DNA from: Conus ventricosus
Taxonomy: Eukaryota; Mollusca; Gastropoda; Neogastropoda; Conidae
Reading direction: 5' to 3'
DNA: 64,000 bases
NCBI GenBank assembly: GCA_018398815.1
Contig: CM031616.1
Location: 74,640,783-74,704,782 of the forward strand
Shown: piece after piece, positions 24,668 to 35,174 of the stretch
Numbering within the stretch: position 1 is the stretch's first letter
How the letters are laid out: each line of letters begins with the position of its first letter
The notes under the pieces: model-generated
What the model was told of the DNA's origin: nothing
What the model saw: the letters and a program-made list of their open reading frames with translations, nothing else
Databases searched by the model: none
Translations under genes and position numbers: made by a program

Positions 24668-26132
24668 AGTGTTATGGGGGTCCCGGCGGGGGTCCAGGCG
24701 GCCAGTCAAGACGGCGGGCCTTTTTAGAGTCCCCCGGTCCCGACCAAAGGGGTGGCCCGACCAGGGTGGCACCACCCGTCCGTGGTCTCAGCCAGAACGT
24801 GGCCCCGACCACACGTGGCACATCCAGTTCGTGTCCCGGTGAACCCCCCGGGGGGGGAGGACGTAGTGGGAGGAGAGCGAAGGGGGAAAGAAAAAAGGAG
24901 GGGAAGGGGAAAAAGGGTTGGAACCCTGCTCGTACCGTCTGACCATTGCGCAAGTCTTACAGCCACTCGCATGTGGGCGGGGGAAGTGAAAATTAAAAGC
25001 ACACAGTACCCCATTGAAAAGTCTTTTCACCGATGCAGGTAAAAGGCTGCATTAAAAAAACGGTTTTAAAACAAATATGAAAATCTTCCCCTTTCTCATC
25101 CGTTAACGTTTTCCCTTCTTAGGAAATAAATCAAAACAGCGACCATCGTTAATAATGCCACCACATTTGCAAAAAAAATCAATGGCACAAGGTCACATTT
25201 TTTAAACACAATTTTAAAATAAAACAAATCTCCAAACCCCGATCCGAACGACAAAACAGCGCTGACGCTCGGAACAAAAAACTCGTCTCCTTGCACACAC
25301 AAACGCGGGGGGGCCCAAGGATAAAAATCCCCGGGGAATGTGAAGGGCGGACGGCGGACCAAGCAAATTCAACCCGAATCACCCTTTTTCCCCCTTCCCC
25401 CCCACTACCCCATCACCAGTTTTAAAAAAAAATTTTTTGGAAATTAAAAAAAAACCAATTTTAAAAAAAAAAAAAAAAAACAAAATTTTCTTTAAAAAAG
25501 GGGAAAACAAAAAAAATTGGAAAAGGAAAAAACTAACCCTAACAACCAAAAAATTTGAAATAAACGACCACAAAACTTTTGCACAGCTTCCCTGGGGGAC
25601 CCCCAAAGGCGGGTCAAAGGACTCCCTTTAAACCCCCTGTCCAGTCGAGAGGGGGAGAGGCGAAGATGCGGAAAAAAGAAGAAGGATGTCCCTTCCCACA
25701 GGCCCACTGCAGGGAAATTTAAAGTAATGACTGTACTTCGACGATAAGGTAAAAAACCCGGAGGAGCAGGCGCCCCCAGAACTCTTTGCCGAGTGAAGAG
25801 CTAACCCCCAGCAATGGCGGCCCAAAATCCATGCTGGTCACAGAGTGAGCTACTTCAAAAATAAAAAGGGAAAAGAAACACGTGCGACAGGTAAAAAGCA
25901 GGCGGAGGCGATAGCAGAAAGCGAGAGAAAGGTAAACCCGGCCCCCCCTGAAATTGCGGATGAATAGCCGGCGGTGGAATTGAGGAAGGGGAGAGAAAGC
26001 AAACCGAATTGGTGAACCACCCAAGGTGCAAAATGCACCCAAGCCACCCCAAGGGACGGTACACGACAACACAACGCAATAAACAAAAAAATATCCGCCC
26101 CCCCTAGGGGGTCGAAGCGTGGCCTCGTGACA
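24163..26132 (-). mobile_element. 5' LTR (about 1.97 kb) of minus-strand LTR retroelement
   Basis: Direct repeat of 18503-20559, including the CACACAACATGCA repeats (about 24313-24395), a 28-base poly-G (24637-24664) and the terminal TCGTGACA at 26125-26132. The inner edge is blurred (TTTCACACCCACCC in place of TGTCACGACCGACCC). Confidence 0.78.
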
Positions 26133-26422
26133 AAAATTGACATGAGCCAAAATTTTAAGCGGAATCCTGAAGTCCTGTTCAGGGATGTCCCACCTGATGG
26201 ATCCTGATTTTTGAGAAGATTAACTTTTTTATCGATTTAAAATTTTTCGGAAAAAAGATTTTTAATCAATTTCTGGTTGGGTTTTTGACTTTTCTTTAAG
26301 AGATGTGTGAAAGTTTTTTTTTTTTTTTAAAAAGACTGGTGAGTTGATTTTAACGTGGGGGACAGCCCGATGTGGCCTTTGCGGTCGGGGTGGCTATAAG
26401 CAACATTTTTCTTATCTTATCT
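26133..26422 (+). mobile_element. LINE resumes: C-terminus, 3'UTR and tail
   Basis: After the LTR, the coding trace VLFRDVPPDG (about 26180-26210) continues the polyprotein interrupted at 18502. A 3'UTR follows that is shared with the copies at 32401 and 41286 (GACTGGTGAGTTGATTTTAA). It ends with the hairpin-plus-tail module, CAGCCCGATGTGGCC to CTTATCTTATCT at about 26422. This identifies the source family of the short tail copies. Confidence 0.8.
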
Positions 26423-27550
26423 CTGACACTTGCCTCATCCCAAGTAATTCTTCCCCCCAGGGGAAGTCCACATAAATTATTCATCCTTTATGGACGTGAT
26501 TGTTCGTTGGATGAAAAGAGTGAAAATTATTCAGACACAGCTCAACCAGTTATCTAACCCCCATAAAAATAAGCAAATAACCAACAAATGTTCATTTATG
26601 TTTACACAAGAAAGGGGTATTAGAGAAAAACAGTGCCATTGGTCCATTTTTTGTTCTCTTCAAGATGTTGAAAAGTAATTTCCATAATAATGCTGAACAT
26701 GTACCTTTTGTGTGTGTGTGTTGTGTGTTGTGGTGTGTGTTTTTGTGTGTGTGTGTGTGTGTGTGTGTGCATGCGTGCGTGGTTTGTGTGTGTGTGAATC
26801 TTCGCTTAGTTTAATTGCAGAGTGATTTTTAAATTAATTAAAGATTCAATCTAGTGTGTGCGTTTCTCAGGGCTGTTGTTTTCAAGTATGTTTTTTTCAT
26901 AATATTTTGTGTGGGTTGTTAAAATGAGGCTTCCAAATGTTGTTCTTTGACATATTTTTCTTTTAGTTTTGAATGACCATCTTTAAGTATTTTTAAGAGA
27001 ACCTTTACACACTTGTGTATGTATTTGAGTGTGTTGTGCATCATAAATATGTATGTCACATTGTTGTGTTACTGTATTCTCTGTGTGCGTGTGTGTGTGA
27101 GAGAGAGAGCGAGAGCGAGGGGGGTTCCACTGTTCAGTTTTGAACATTTGGTTTTTTTTAACGTTAATCCTTCATGATTATCTGGCTTTCTTTATTTACT
27201 ATTTTCAGTTGGCAGCAATGTTTATCTTTTCCCCCTCATCTCTTTCCATCCCCCTTCCCTGTGCTTCATCTCCTGCGCACTGCATTCCTCAAGCCTAATT
27301 TTGTGTATATGGGAAAGACTGTGCCATTGCACTCCATGAACACACTTAAAACATGGCGCGCGCGTCCTGGCGACGGTGTGACCTTTCTATTTGAATGTGA
27401 CCTCATGGCCTCAAAGCAGATTAACAGATGGATCTTCCACAGTTCACTGAAATGTACACAGGACATGGATTTACTATAATGGATTAATCAATGGCAACGA
27501 GGAATATTTCAAATGACTAGCTGTCAGTCTTAAGACTAGAGATAATTAAC
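26423..27550. other. non-coding stretch with (TG)n
   Basis: Contains a (TG)n microsatellite at about 26711-26800, and (TG)n with GAGAGAGA at about 27085-27118. A frame at 27174-27479 shows no recognisable feature or splice context. No gene is called. Confidence 0.5.
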
Positions 27551-28109
27551 AGTAAACAAGTGGGGTATGTTTTGCTCCCATAAGGAAACCTAACACAGAG
27601 TAACTTTTATTCAAGACTGGCACAGCCTTTTAAACTTGAATAAAGTCAGACAAATACATAGACGAACAATCTAATAGTGGGGGAAAAACAAGTGCAGGCC
27701 AACAACTGAACTGTCTGGCAAAGATTTGGACTTGAGGGGAGGGGAGAGGGGAGTTTGAAGATGGAGAAACTGGAAAAATGAAATTTAAAAAAAAATGTTA
27801 CAGATATGAAAACTCTTCTCTAGCTGCATAAGGGAACCATCGCAATCCCTTTTGAAGGCAGATATATTTGTATTGCCTGCTCCGAGGCCTTTCGCCCGCT
27901 GGATCGGGACTCATCAGGCTCCCCTCAAGTCCAAATCTTTGCCAGACAGTTCAGTTGTTGGCCTGCACTTGTTTTTCCCCCACTATTAGATTGTTCGTCT
28001 ATGTATTTGTCTGACTTTATTCAAGTTTAAAAGGCTGTGCCAGTCTTGAATAAAAGTTACTCTGTGTTAGGTTTCCTTATGGGAGCAAAACATACCCCAC
28101 TTGTTTACT
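27551..28109. mobile_element. inverted-repeat element with 191-bp arms
   Basis: The left arm (27551-27741) and right arm (27919-28109) are near-perfect reverse complements, for example AGTAAACAAGTGGGGTATGT against ACATACCCCACTTGTTTACT. The 177-base spacer carries a hammerhead-like core at the inner edge of the right arm. Related pieces lie at 34251-34680 and 35061-35174. It resembles the terminal structures of Penelope-like elements, but no coding region is attached. Confidence 0.85.
27890..27917 (-). ncRNA. hammerhead-ribozyme-like core
   Basis: The minus strand reads CTGATGA, then a stem II hairpin with CCCG/CGGG pairing, then GAAA. That gives both invariant hammerhead boxes in the right order and spacing. 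The 191-bp arms flank it, so the right arm could serve as one side of stem I. A clear NUH cleavage site joined to stem I was not found. Confidence 0.5.
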
Positions 28110-28139
28110 GTTTATCGTTTACTGTTCCCTTCCTCATTT

Positions 28140-28377
28140 CATTAACGATAGAGATAATTAGTTTTGAATAAAATGTGTAAACTACGTCACTTTCGGCTAC
28201 CGGAAATTGTCACGCTTTGCACGAAACGAAAGCTGGGACTGCACACGGCGGCAAATTTGACGATACAGTGACTCAGATGCGGCGAACGACTGTTGTCGAC
28301 TACTTTTCCTTTTTCTGTACGTGCAGAACCAAATTGGTCTACCGCTTTTTCCGCTATTATTTTAGTCGCACAAATGG
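28140..28377 (+). promoter_or_regulatory. candidate promoter and first exon (ends ATGG|GTAAGA)
   Basis: A CpG-containing stretch carries TACGTCAC (28183-28190, CRE-like) and TGACTCA (28269-28275, a perfect AP-1 core). It ends in CACAAATGG followed by GTAAGA, a near-consensus donor at 28378. A start at ATG 28374 leaves one coding base before the donor, which is the phase the exon at 40413 needs (joint codon GAT, Asp). An upstream ATG at 28277 is open to the donor in another frame and would not match that phase. No TATA box is evident. Confidence 0.4.
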
Positions 28378-28628
28378 GTAAGACAAGGGTTACTTAATTT
28401 GCATTTGTGTCACTCAGTTTTACTGTTACGTGAGGTTTTTTTCTTCTACACACCAAAGTGTTGAGGGCCCACAATTAAAGTGATTACTTTGGTATCTAAA
28501 ATGCTAGGCTTTTGATACTAGACTCTTCTTCTTCCTGTTGGGTGTCCTCGGTCATCACATTGACCATTCTGACACCATATAGTGAGGAGAAGCGCAGCAG
28601 GATGGATGAAAAAAAAAAAAAAGGAGTT

Positions 28629-28648
28629 GGGGGGGGGGGGGGGGGGGG
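28629..28648. repeat. poly-G run
   Basis: Twenty consecutive G after an A-run. Confidence 0.95.
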
Positions 28649-28686
28649 TGTAATGGGGTGTTGGGGGTGTATGGGAATAGGTAATC

Positions 28687-28843
28687 GGAAAGAAAGTCAA
28701 CGGGAAAGAAAGTCAACGGAGGGTTAGGGTTAGGGTCAGGGTTAGGGTTAGGGTTAGGGTCAGGGTTAGGCTTAGGCTTAGGGTTAGGGTTAGAGTTAGG
28801 TTACTTTCTCTCCGTTGACTTTTTTTCCGTTGACTTTCTTTCC
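28687..28843. repeat. interstitial telomeric repeat enclosed by inverted repeats
   Basis: About 14 units of TTAGGG with TCAGGG, CTTAGG and GAGTTA variants occupy 28719-28802. Two copies of GGAAAGAAAGTCAACGG lie on the left (28687-28720). Their reverse complements (CCGTTGACTTTCTTTCC and a variant) lie on the right (28809-28843). A further same-sense copy of the left motif lies at about 29036-29052. Confidence 0.92.
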
Positions 28844-28924
28844 TACAATCATGGGAATAGACTTTGTGATTTTGTCGACATTGTGACATTGCCTGAAGTA
28901 GAATGTCTCGCGACGTGATGTGAT

Positions 28925-29161
28925 AGTACTCCACAGATAAATTCGGATTCTCGAAAGTAAGCAGAACGTCATGTTCCAAATAAAGTGACGCACGGATTTT
29001 GTGCACACAGGCGAGCTCAGCGGAAGTGGATTGTAGGAAAGAAAGTCAACGGAAAAAAGTACTCCACAGATAAATTCGGATTCTCGAAAGTAAGCAGAAC
29101 GTCATGTTCCAAATAAAGTGACGCACGGATTTTGTGCACACAGGCGAGCTCAGCGGAAGTG
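28925..29161. repeat. 104-bp direct duplication
   Basis: 28925-29028 (AGTACTCCACAGATAAATTC and on) recurs at 29058-29161 with essentially no differences. The 29-base junction contains TAGGAAAGAAAGTCAACGG, the motif that borders the telomeric block. Confidence 0.95.
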
Positions 29162-29486
29162 CGCCTCGCGTGAGAAGTGTTCACTGACACGAGCAGGCGA
29201 ACTCCGGCAGTACGATATGAGGGCTCGTGCAGGACGGGTCTCTAACTAACAACGTTGTGCTGACAGTGACACTAGTGACCTTTGGAGACAGTTTTGCGCG
29301 AACACTGCGACAGAACAGCCGTACCGGTAACGACAGCTTAGACGGCTTGGACAGTACCACTGCTACTGGTACTAGTCTCGGGGACTTCAACACTGAAAGA
29401 GACTGACTCGACATAGATTGTTGGTGCCATTGAAGGGCTTGGAAAGAATCCTGACGAAACCCCCAAGCCAATGTCTGGACTGACCG
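29162..29486 (+). CDS. candidate first exon, coding 29471-29486 (MSGLT + 1 nt)
   Basis: A CpG-rich, promoter/5'UTR-like stretch directly after the 104-bp duplication ends with ATGTCTGGACTGACCG followed by the donor GTAAGG at 29487. It encodes five residues plus one base. As with the candidate at 28374, phase fits the exon at 40413, giving an Asp codon across the junction. An upstream ATG (about 29217) begins a short uORF, and the Kozak context is not ideal. It could be an alternative first exon of the same gene. The transcription start is unknown. Confidence 0.4.
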
Positions 29487-29933
29487 GTAAGGTAGACTGC
29501 ATGTGTGTATTGTGCACGTGCTTAAGTATATTTAAAACGAACTTCGAAGTGTAGGGAAAATGCCACCCATTTTTTTTTTTTTTTTTTTTCAGTTCGTATT
29601 TTGGCTTGGTTTGAACCGAGTTCACGAGAGCGTACTTGAGGCTTTTTTTTAAAAGGCTGTCACTTCGCCGGGAAATTTTCACTCAAGCAATCTAATGTTA
29701 CCACACCTCATTATTTGGTTATAGTAAAACTGAATACCACAACGAAAAGTGTGAAAAATTCATACATGTGGTTTAGTTTGAACTGTAGGCCTATACAAAA
29801 TTGATTTAATAGTGATTGGTGGGCAATCTAACGAAACTTCCATTCAGGATCAGGCAGGATCAGGGGCGTTGTATCAATACAACTTAGCCTATTTAGGCTT
29901 TTTACGCCCTTCTGTAGGCCTATGTATATATCC

Positions 29934-31950
29934 TTTTTTTTTTTTTCATAACCGTTGGTCCAGTCATAGGCTAGCTCAGACTTATTATCCATCAAATTCA
30001 TATCTAATTTTTGTTAATAATTCATGTTTATCTATGAGGTTCTTGAACACATTAATACTAGGTGCACGTTTGATGTTAAGTGTTAGTTTATTCCAAAAGT
30101 TGGTTACTCTATTAGTAAAAGTAAATTTTCTTAAATTCGTTCTAGAATATTGTTTAAATATCTTATCTTCACTGTTCCTTGTAACATTCTTCTGCGGAGT
30201 ACAAAAAAAGCGTGCTTTATCAACATCATCATTTCATTAAATATCTTGTATGCCTGAATCAAGTCACCTCTTATTCTTCTTGCCTTAAGTGTTGGAAGTT
30301 GCAGATATTTTAATCTTTCCTGATATGAGTAATCTTTTATATTATGAATCATTTTGGTTGCTCTTCTTTGTACCTGTTCTAGAGTTTCTGATTGTCTCTT
30401 TAGCATTGGATACCATACAGTGTTGCCATATTCAAGAACAGGTCTAACTAGTGTCTTATATAATTGCAAAAAAGTGTCCTTTTCCATAAATGTAAAGGTT
30501 CTTTTTATTATTCCAATCATTCTGTTAGCTTTATTAATACTATTTACAATATGATTGTCAAATAATAAGTTTTTGTCAAAAGTCACACCTAGGTCTTTCT
30601 CTTCTTCACATTTAGATACTTTTATTTCCTTGCCCCCAATTTTCATTATATACTCCTTTTGTGGGTTTGTTTTACCAATATGAAGTACTTTACATTTTTC
30701 TGCATTAAAATATAGGTTCCAAGTATCAGACCACTGTACTAATGTTTCAATATCCTTTTGTAATTCCTTATGTAATTTTGGAGAGTTATACAGTTTTGTG
30801 TCATCTGCAAAGACTTTGCATGTACTCTTTAATTCTACAGGGAGATCATTTATAAACACCGTAAATAATATTGGTCCCAAAATACTACCTTGTGGTATCC
30901 CACTAATAACATCAGCACTATGAGAGAAGGAGCTACCAATCCTTACCTTCTGAGTTCTTTTTGATAAAAAGTCTCTAACCCAACCAAGTATATTTCCTAT
31001 TATTCCATAAGACTCTAATTTCTTTAAAAGTCTTTTATGTGGTACTGAATCGAATGCTTTTCTAAAGTCTAATACAAAACATCTATATTCTCTCCTTTAT
31101 CTATCTCTTTGTGAAGTCTTCCATCACTTCTAAAAGTTGAGTCACACAAGATCTTTTTGCACGAAATCCATGCTGACACTCAGCATATAATTTATTTTCT
31201 GTCATATGTTTAATAATAGCCTCTCTAATAAATGATTCTAAAATTTTGCATATAATGCATGTTAAACTCACTGGTCTATAATTTCCTGGATCTGTTCTTG
31301 TACCTTTTTTGAATACTGGAATGACTGTAGCTGTTTTCCAATCTGAAGGTACTATCATTTCTTTAACAGATTTAGAAAAGAGTATGTAAAGTGGGAAGGC
31401 CATTTCTTCGTTTAGCTCTTTTAGTATTCTCGATGGGATGGCATCGGACCACATGCCTTATTAGGGTTTAAAGATTGAAGTTTCTTTTTTATTGCATCTA
31501 CTGAAATATCTACATTTTCTAACATTATGCCTTTGACCTTGAGGCTGGACCTAGAACAGGCATATTATTAGTATCTTCCCTTGTGAATACACTAGAAAAA
31601 ATGTATTCAAAATATCTGCCTTACCTCTATCTGTCTCCACTGTGTCACCATCCTTAGTCTCTAAAGGGCTCACTCCAGTATTCATCTTTGTTTTCGATTG
31701 TACATATCTCCAAAAGGCTTTTGGATTTTGTTTACATTCCTTTGATAACTTTTCAAATTCCTTTTTGCTTTTCTTATTTTTTTGTTACAAGTATTACGTG
31801 CTTTAATATAATTTTGATAATCTTTCCCCTGCTTTGTGGCTAAGAATCTCTGATACATATTATATTTCTTTTTTACAAATTTCATTGTCTTTATATCATC
31901 CACTTTGGTTCTGTTTTTTATTTTTTCTTTTGTAATAACACAGCATTATA
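29934..31950 (-). pseudogene. CR1/jockey-like LINE, RT domain and C-terminus, 5' truncated
   Basis: Minus-strand remains read in order: FWRYV-like linker (about 31700), NYRPVSLTCIICKILE (about 31260), FRKAFDSVPHKRLLKKLE (about 31050), GIPQGSILGPILF (about 30890), the catalytic CKVFADDTKLY (about 30800), LVRPVLEYGNTVWYPMLKRQ (about 30430), and a C-terminus with FWNKLTLNIKRAPS ending at TAA, 29985-29987. The intact FADD box marks it as RT. A frameshift near 31080, another near 30235 and stop codons in the linker break the frame. A 13-base T-run at 29934-29946 is the poly(A) tail. The endonuclease is missing. It sits in a probable intron, antisense to the candidate gene. Confidence 0.9.
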
Positions 31951-32212
31951 ACAATGTAAGTGTGTTGAATTGTCCCAAACATATACCAGATGACAATTCA
32001 TGCTTTAAAAGATGAGTAAATATATGAAACAACAAATTTACGAAGGGCAATACCATGCAGCTTGAAGTTGAACCCAGTTTATGAACCTCTTGGTTTTTGT
32101 TTAAAATAATAGGCCTATAGGCTTGTCGCTAGGATATATTGATTAGTGTAAAAATTTTTCATCTGAATTCTTGATGTTAAAAAGTGAATGTTGATTTATT
32201 TTTGACCAAAAC

Positions 32213-33890
32213 AACTTGCTCTATTCGTTGCAGTCCGCCTATCGCACTGGACACAGTACAGAAACTGCTCTGCTGAAAATAATAAACGATCTTCTCTCTG
32301 CTCTGGATAATGGTCAGGTTTCACTTCTTTCTCTTCTTGACTTGTCCACTGCCTTTGATACCATTGATCACTCCACCCTCCTCACTAGACTTCAACAGAG
32401 AGAGATTAACGTTTTTTCATCGGATTTAAAGATTTTACGGCAGAAAGATTTTTAACAAGTTTCTGGTGCGTTTCTAGACGATGTCATTTAACGAGATGTA
32501 TGAAAGGTTTTTTTTTAATTTTTTTTTTTATATGACTGGTGAGTTGATTTTAACGTGGTGACAGCCCTGATATGGCCCTTTGCGGTCGGCTGGGCTATAA
32601 GCAACATTATCTATCTTATCTTCTCACGCTTTGGCATGGTTTTATTCTTACCTTTCAGATTCTGGTCGAACCCAAATTGTCTGTCAATGGTTTTTCTTCA
32701 AGCTCTGCTGACTTGAATTATGGTGTTCCCCAAGGCTCTGTCCTTGGTCCCATTCTGTTTGTTCTATATACCCAACCCATCTCTGACATTGTTGCCCATC
32801 ATGACATTTCACACCACTGCTTCTCTGATGACAAATCTACATTTCTGGTGACATCTCTCTCCTCTCCTCCATCATTGATCGCTCACAGCTCTGCATCTCT
32901 GACATAAAGGCATGGATGACTTGCAACAAACTTCAGTTAAACAATGACAAAACTGAACTGATCTTCATTCTCCCAAAACGGCTCATGTCTACAATCTCTG
33001 TTCCTTCTTCTGTCCAACTTGGTACCTCTCTCATTCAGACCTCTACCACTGTGCAAAATCTAGGCGTTGTACTTGATCAGACACTCTCTTTTCAAAATCA
33101 GATTTCTTCTATCTGCGTGCTTGCTACTTGGAGCTTCGGCGAATCAGTTCTTTACGCCACCTTCTGTCTGAAGAAGCCACCAAGACTCTGGTTTCTGCTT
33201 TCATTCTTTCAAGACTTGACTACTGTAAATTTTCCCCTTTTTGCTGGGGGGCCCCGGGTTTTTTCTTCAAAATTGAGAAAATCCCCAAAAAAATGCCCTT
33301 GCCTTGGGCTCGAAATCTTCCCCAAAACCAAATCTTTTTTCTCCCCCTTTCTTAAAAACTTTTCACTGGTTTTCCCGTTGAAAAACGCATCAATACAAAA
33401 ATTTCTTTGCTCCCGTTTCAAGGCTTTTGGGTGGCCTCGCTCCATCTTAACCCTCAAAAATTTTGTCCCAACCCTTTTTTCCCCCAGACGCTTCGCCTTC
33501 TTTGGGCAATCCAATTTTTTGCAGATCCCCCTTTTTTGGGCCAGAAACCCTTTGGGGCCCTTCTTTTTCTTTTTAGGCTCCTTTTTTTTTTTCAGGCTCC
33601 TTCCCCGTTGGAAAAAATTTCCCCTTTTGCCTTCCGGAAAAAAATCGGGGCTTTCCCTTTTTTCAAGTCCCCCCCTCAAAACAACCTTAAAAAATAATTT
33701 TTTTTGCTTTCCTTTGTGGGTGTGGGTGCGTGTGTGTTTTGTGTGTTTTTTGTGGTGGTGTGTGTTGGTGTGGGGTGTGTTTTTGTGTGTGTGTGTGTGT
33801 GTGTTAGGGCTTTTTTGCTGTAACGCTTAAGGGGTTTTGTTTAAGATTAAGCGCACTAAAAGTTCCTTATTATTATTATTATTATTATTT
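32213..33890 (+). pseudogene. second LINE (L2/CR1-like RT), interrupted by a LINE-tail copy
   Basis: Reads [18 protein letters not shown] (32222), [20 protein letters not shown] (32330-32395), then a foreign insert at about 32401-32622. It resumes with YGVPQGSVLGPILFVLYTQP (32720) and the RT catalytic region HHCFSDD (32815). KLQLNNDKTELIF (32930), VQNLGVVLDQTLSFQNQISS (33050) and an L2-type thumb in shifted frames follow to about 33700. The 3' end has an AAGATTAAGCGCACTAAAAG segment and an (ATT)n tail at 33868-33890, as in L2/CR1 elements. From 33235 on the sequence is swollen with homopolymers. A (TG)n tract lies at 33716-33805. Confidence 0.85.
32401..32622 (+). mobile_element. 5'-truncated copy of the I-type LINE 3' end
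   Basis: Begins in the LINE C-terminal codons (EINVF) and continues through the 3'UTR shared with 26.2-26.4 kb and 41.3-41.5 kb. It ends in the hairpin module and an ATTATCTATCTTATCT tail. It splits the second LINE's RT. I see no clear TSD, and a few codons of the host LINE seem lost at the junction. Confidence 0.85.
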
Positions 33891-34250
33891 TTCAGAAAAA
33901 AATGTCGGTTTTCTGATGTTTCGTAAATATGGCCTGAAAGTGCAAGTTTTATTCTATCATTTTTTTTCTCCTTATAAACACTGTACCTTCACTTGATTTA
34001 TATTGTAAATATGTCAGTTGGTGATAAACACATGAGTGCAGTGGTTTATTTTGTAGTGCTGTTTGTCAGGTGTCTCTAAACTTAGACAAGCAAGTCACAT
34101 GTAGACATGGTTTGTAGGTGATTATAGCTTTTTTGAGAATGTGTGCAAGTCTGACCTGTGTTCAAGCCCAGAGTGTGTGCCAGTCTTCAGAATAATGTAG
34201 CCTCAGTACTTCCCCCCACCCCTTTGTTTTACTGTTCAAGTAATCGATAA
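33891..34250. other. unique non-coding DNA
   Basis: No gene or repeat is recognised. Confidence 0.5.
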
Positions 34251-34441
34251 ACAATAAACAAGTGGGTATTTTTTGCTCCCAAAAGAAAACCTAACGCAGT
34301 AACTTTTCAAGACTGGCACAGCCTTTTAAACTTGAATAAAGTCAAATACATAGACGAACAATCTAATAGTGGGGGGAAAAAACGAGCGCAGGCCAACAAC
34401 AGAACTGTCATAGTAATAACTTGGCAAAGATTTAGACTTAA

Positions 34442-34509
<68 letters not shown>

Positions 34510-34690
34510 GAGGGAGTTTGAAGGTGGAGAAACTGGGAACACGAAATTAAGAAAATATGTTACAGATATGAAAGCTCTCACTAGCTGCATAAGGGAACCA
34601 TCGCAATCCCTTTTGAAGGCAGATATATTTGTATTGCCTGCTCCGAGGCCCTTCGTCTGCTGGGTCGGAACTCGTCGCGGAGACAACGGC
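34251..34690. mobile_element. partial copy of the 27.5-kb inverted-repeat element, with 67-base poly-G
   Basis: 34251-34440 matches the left arm of 27551-27741. A 67-base G run (34442-34508) replaces the G-rich arm end. 34509-34690 then matches the spacer, including a mutated hammerhead-like region (about 34648-34675). The right arm is not found here. Confidence 0.85.
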
Positions 34691-35060
34691 TGGTTGTGTC
34701 TGCGCTCCTGGCGTCAAATGGAGACACACCGCAGTCCATAATACTGTGTTCTCACCACCAAAGGTGCAAAAAAGAATCCAATAGCACCCCCAAAGCAGCA
34801 GCCAGTGTAGGGTAGTAAATGGAACCAAACGAAAGTGTGGAGAAGAAAAATGTTGCTGAAAAACTAAAGGCATTATGCAAACGATATAAAATGTAGGGGA
34901 CAATCTTTGAGCCTTCGCTTGAGGATCCACCCAAAGATGCAAGGGAGATCAAAAGACAAACGCACAGACGGACAAAAATAAATACAAATAACCTCAATAT
35001 AATCAAAACAAAATTGAAATGAAATGAGGCAGGGAACAGTTAACGATCAACAATTTAACA
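34691..35060. other. non-coding stretch
   Basis: No gene is seen. It separates the partial element from the hairpin at 35061. Confidence 0.5.
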
Positions 35061-35174
35061 TGTGGGATATTTTTGCTCCCATAAGAAAACCTAACACAGT
35101 AACTTTTATTCAAGACTGGCTTGAATAAAAGTTACTCTGTGTTAGGTTTTCTTATGGGAGCAAAAATACTCTAC
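35061..35174. mobile_element. hairpin derivative of the same inverted-repeat element
   Basis: Left arm 35061-35114 and right arm 35120-35174 are reverse complements with few mismatches, meeting at a 5-base loop (ACTGG). Both match the outer about 55 bases of the 27551/28109 arms. It looks like the full element with its centre deleted. Confidence 0.85.

Noticed and set aside
18503..26132. Ribosomal DNA or bacterial contamination
   Set aside because: GC-rich and repeated, but no conserved rRNA cores are visible, and the direct repeats with PBS and PPT explain it as an LTR element.
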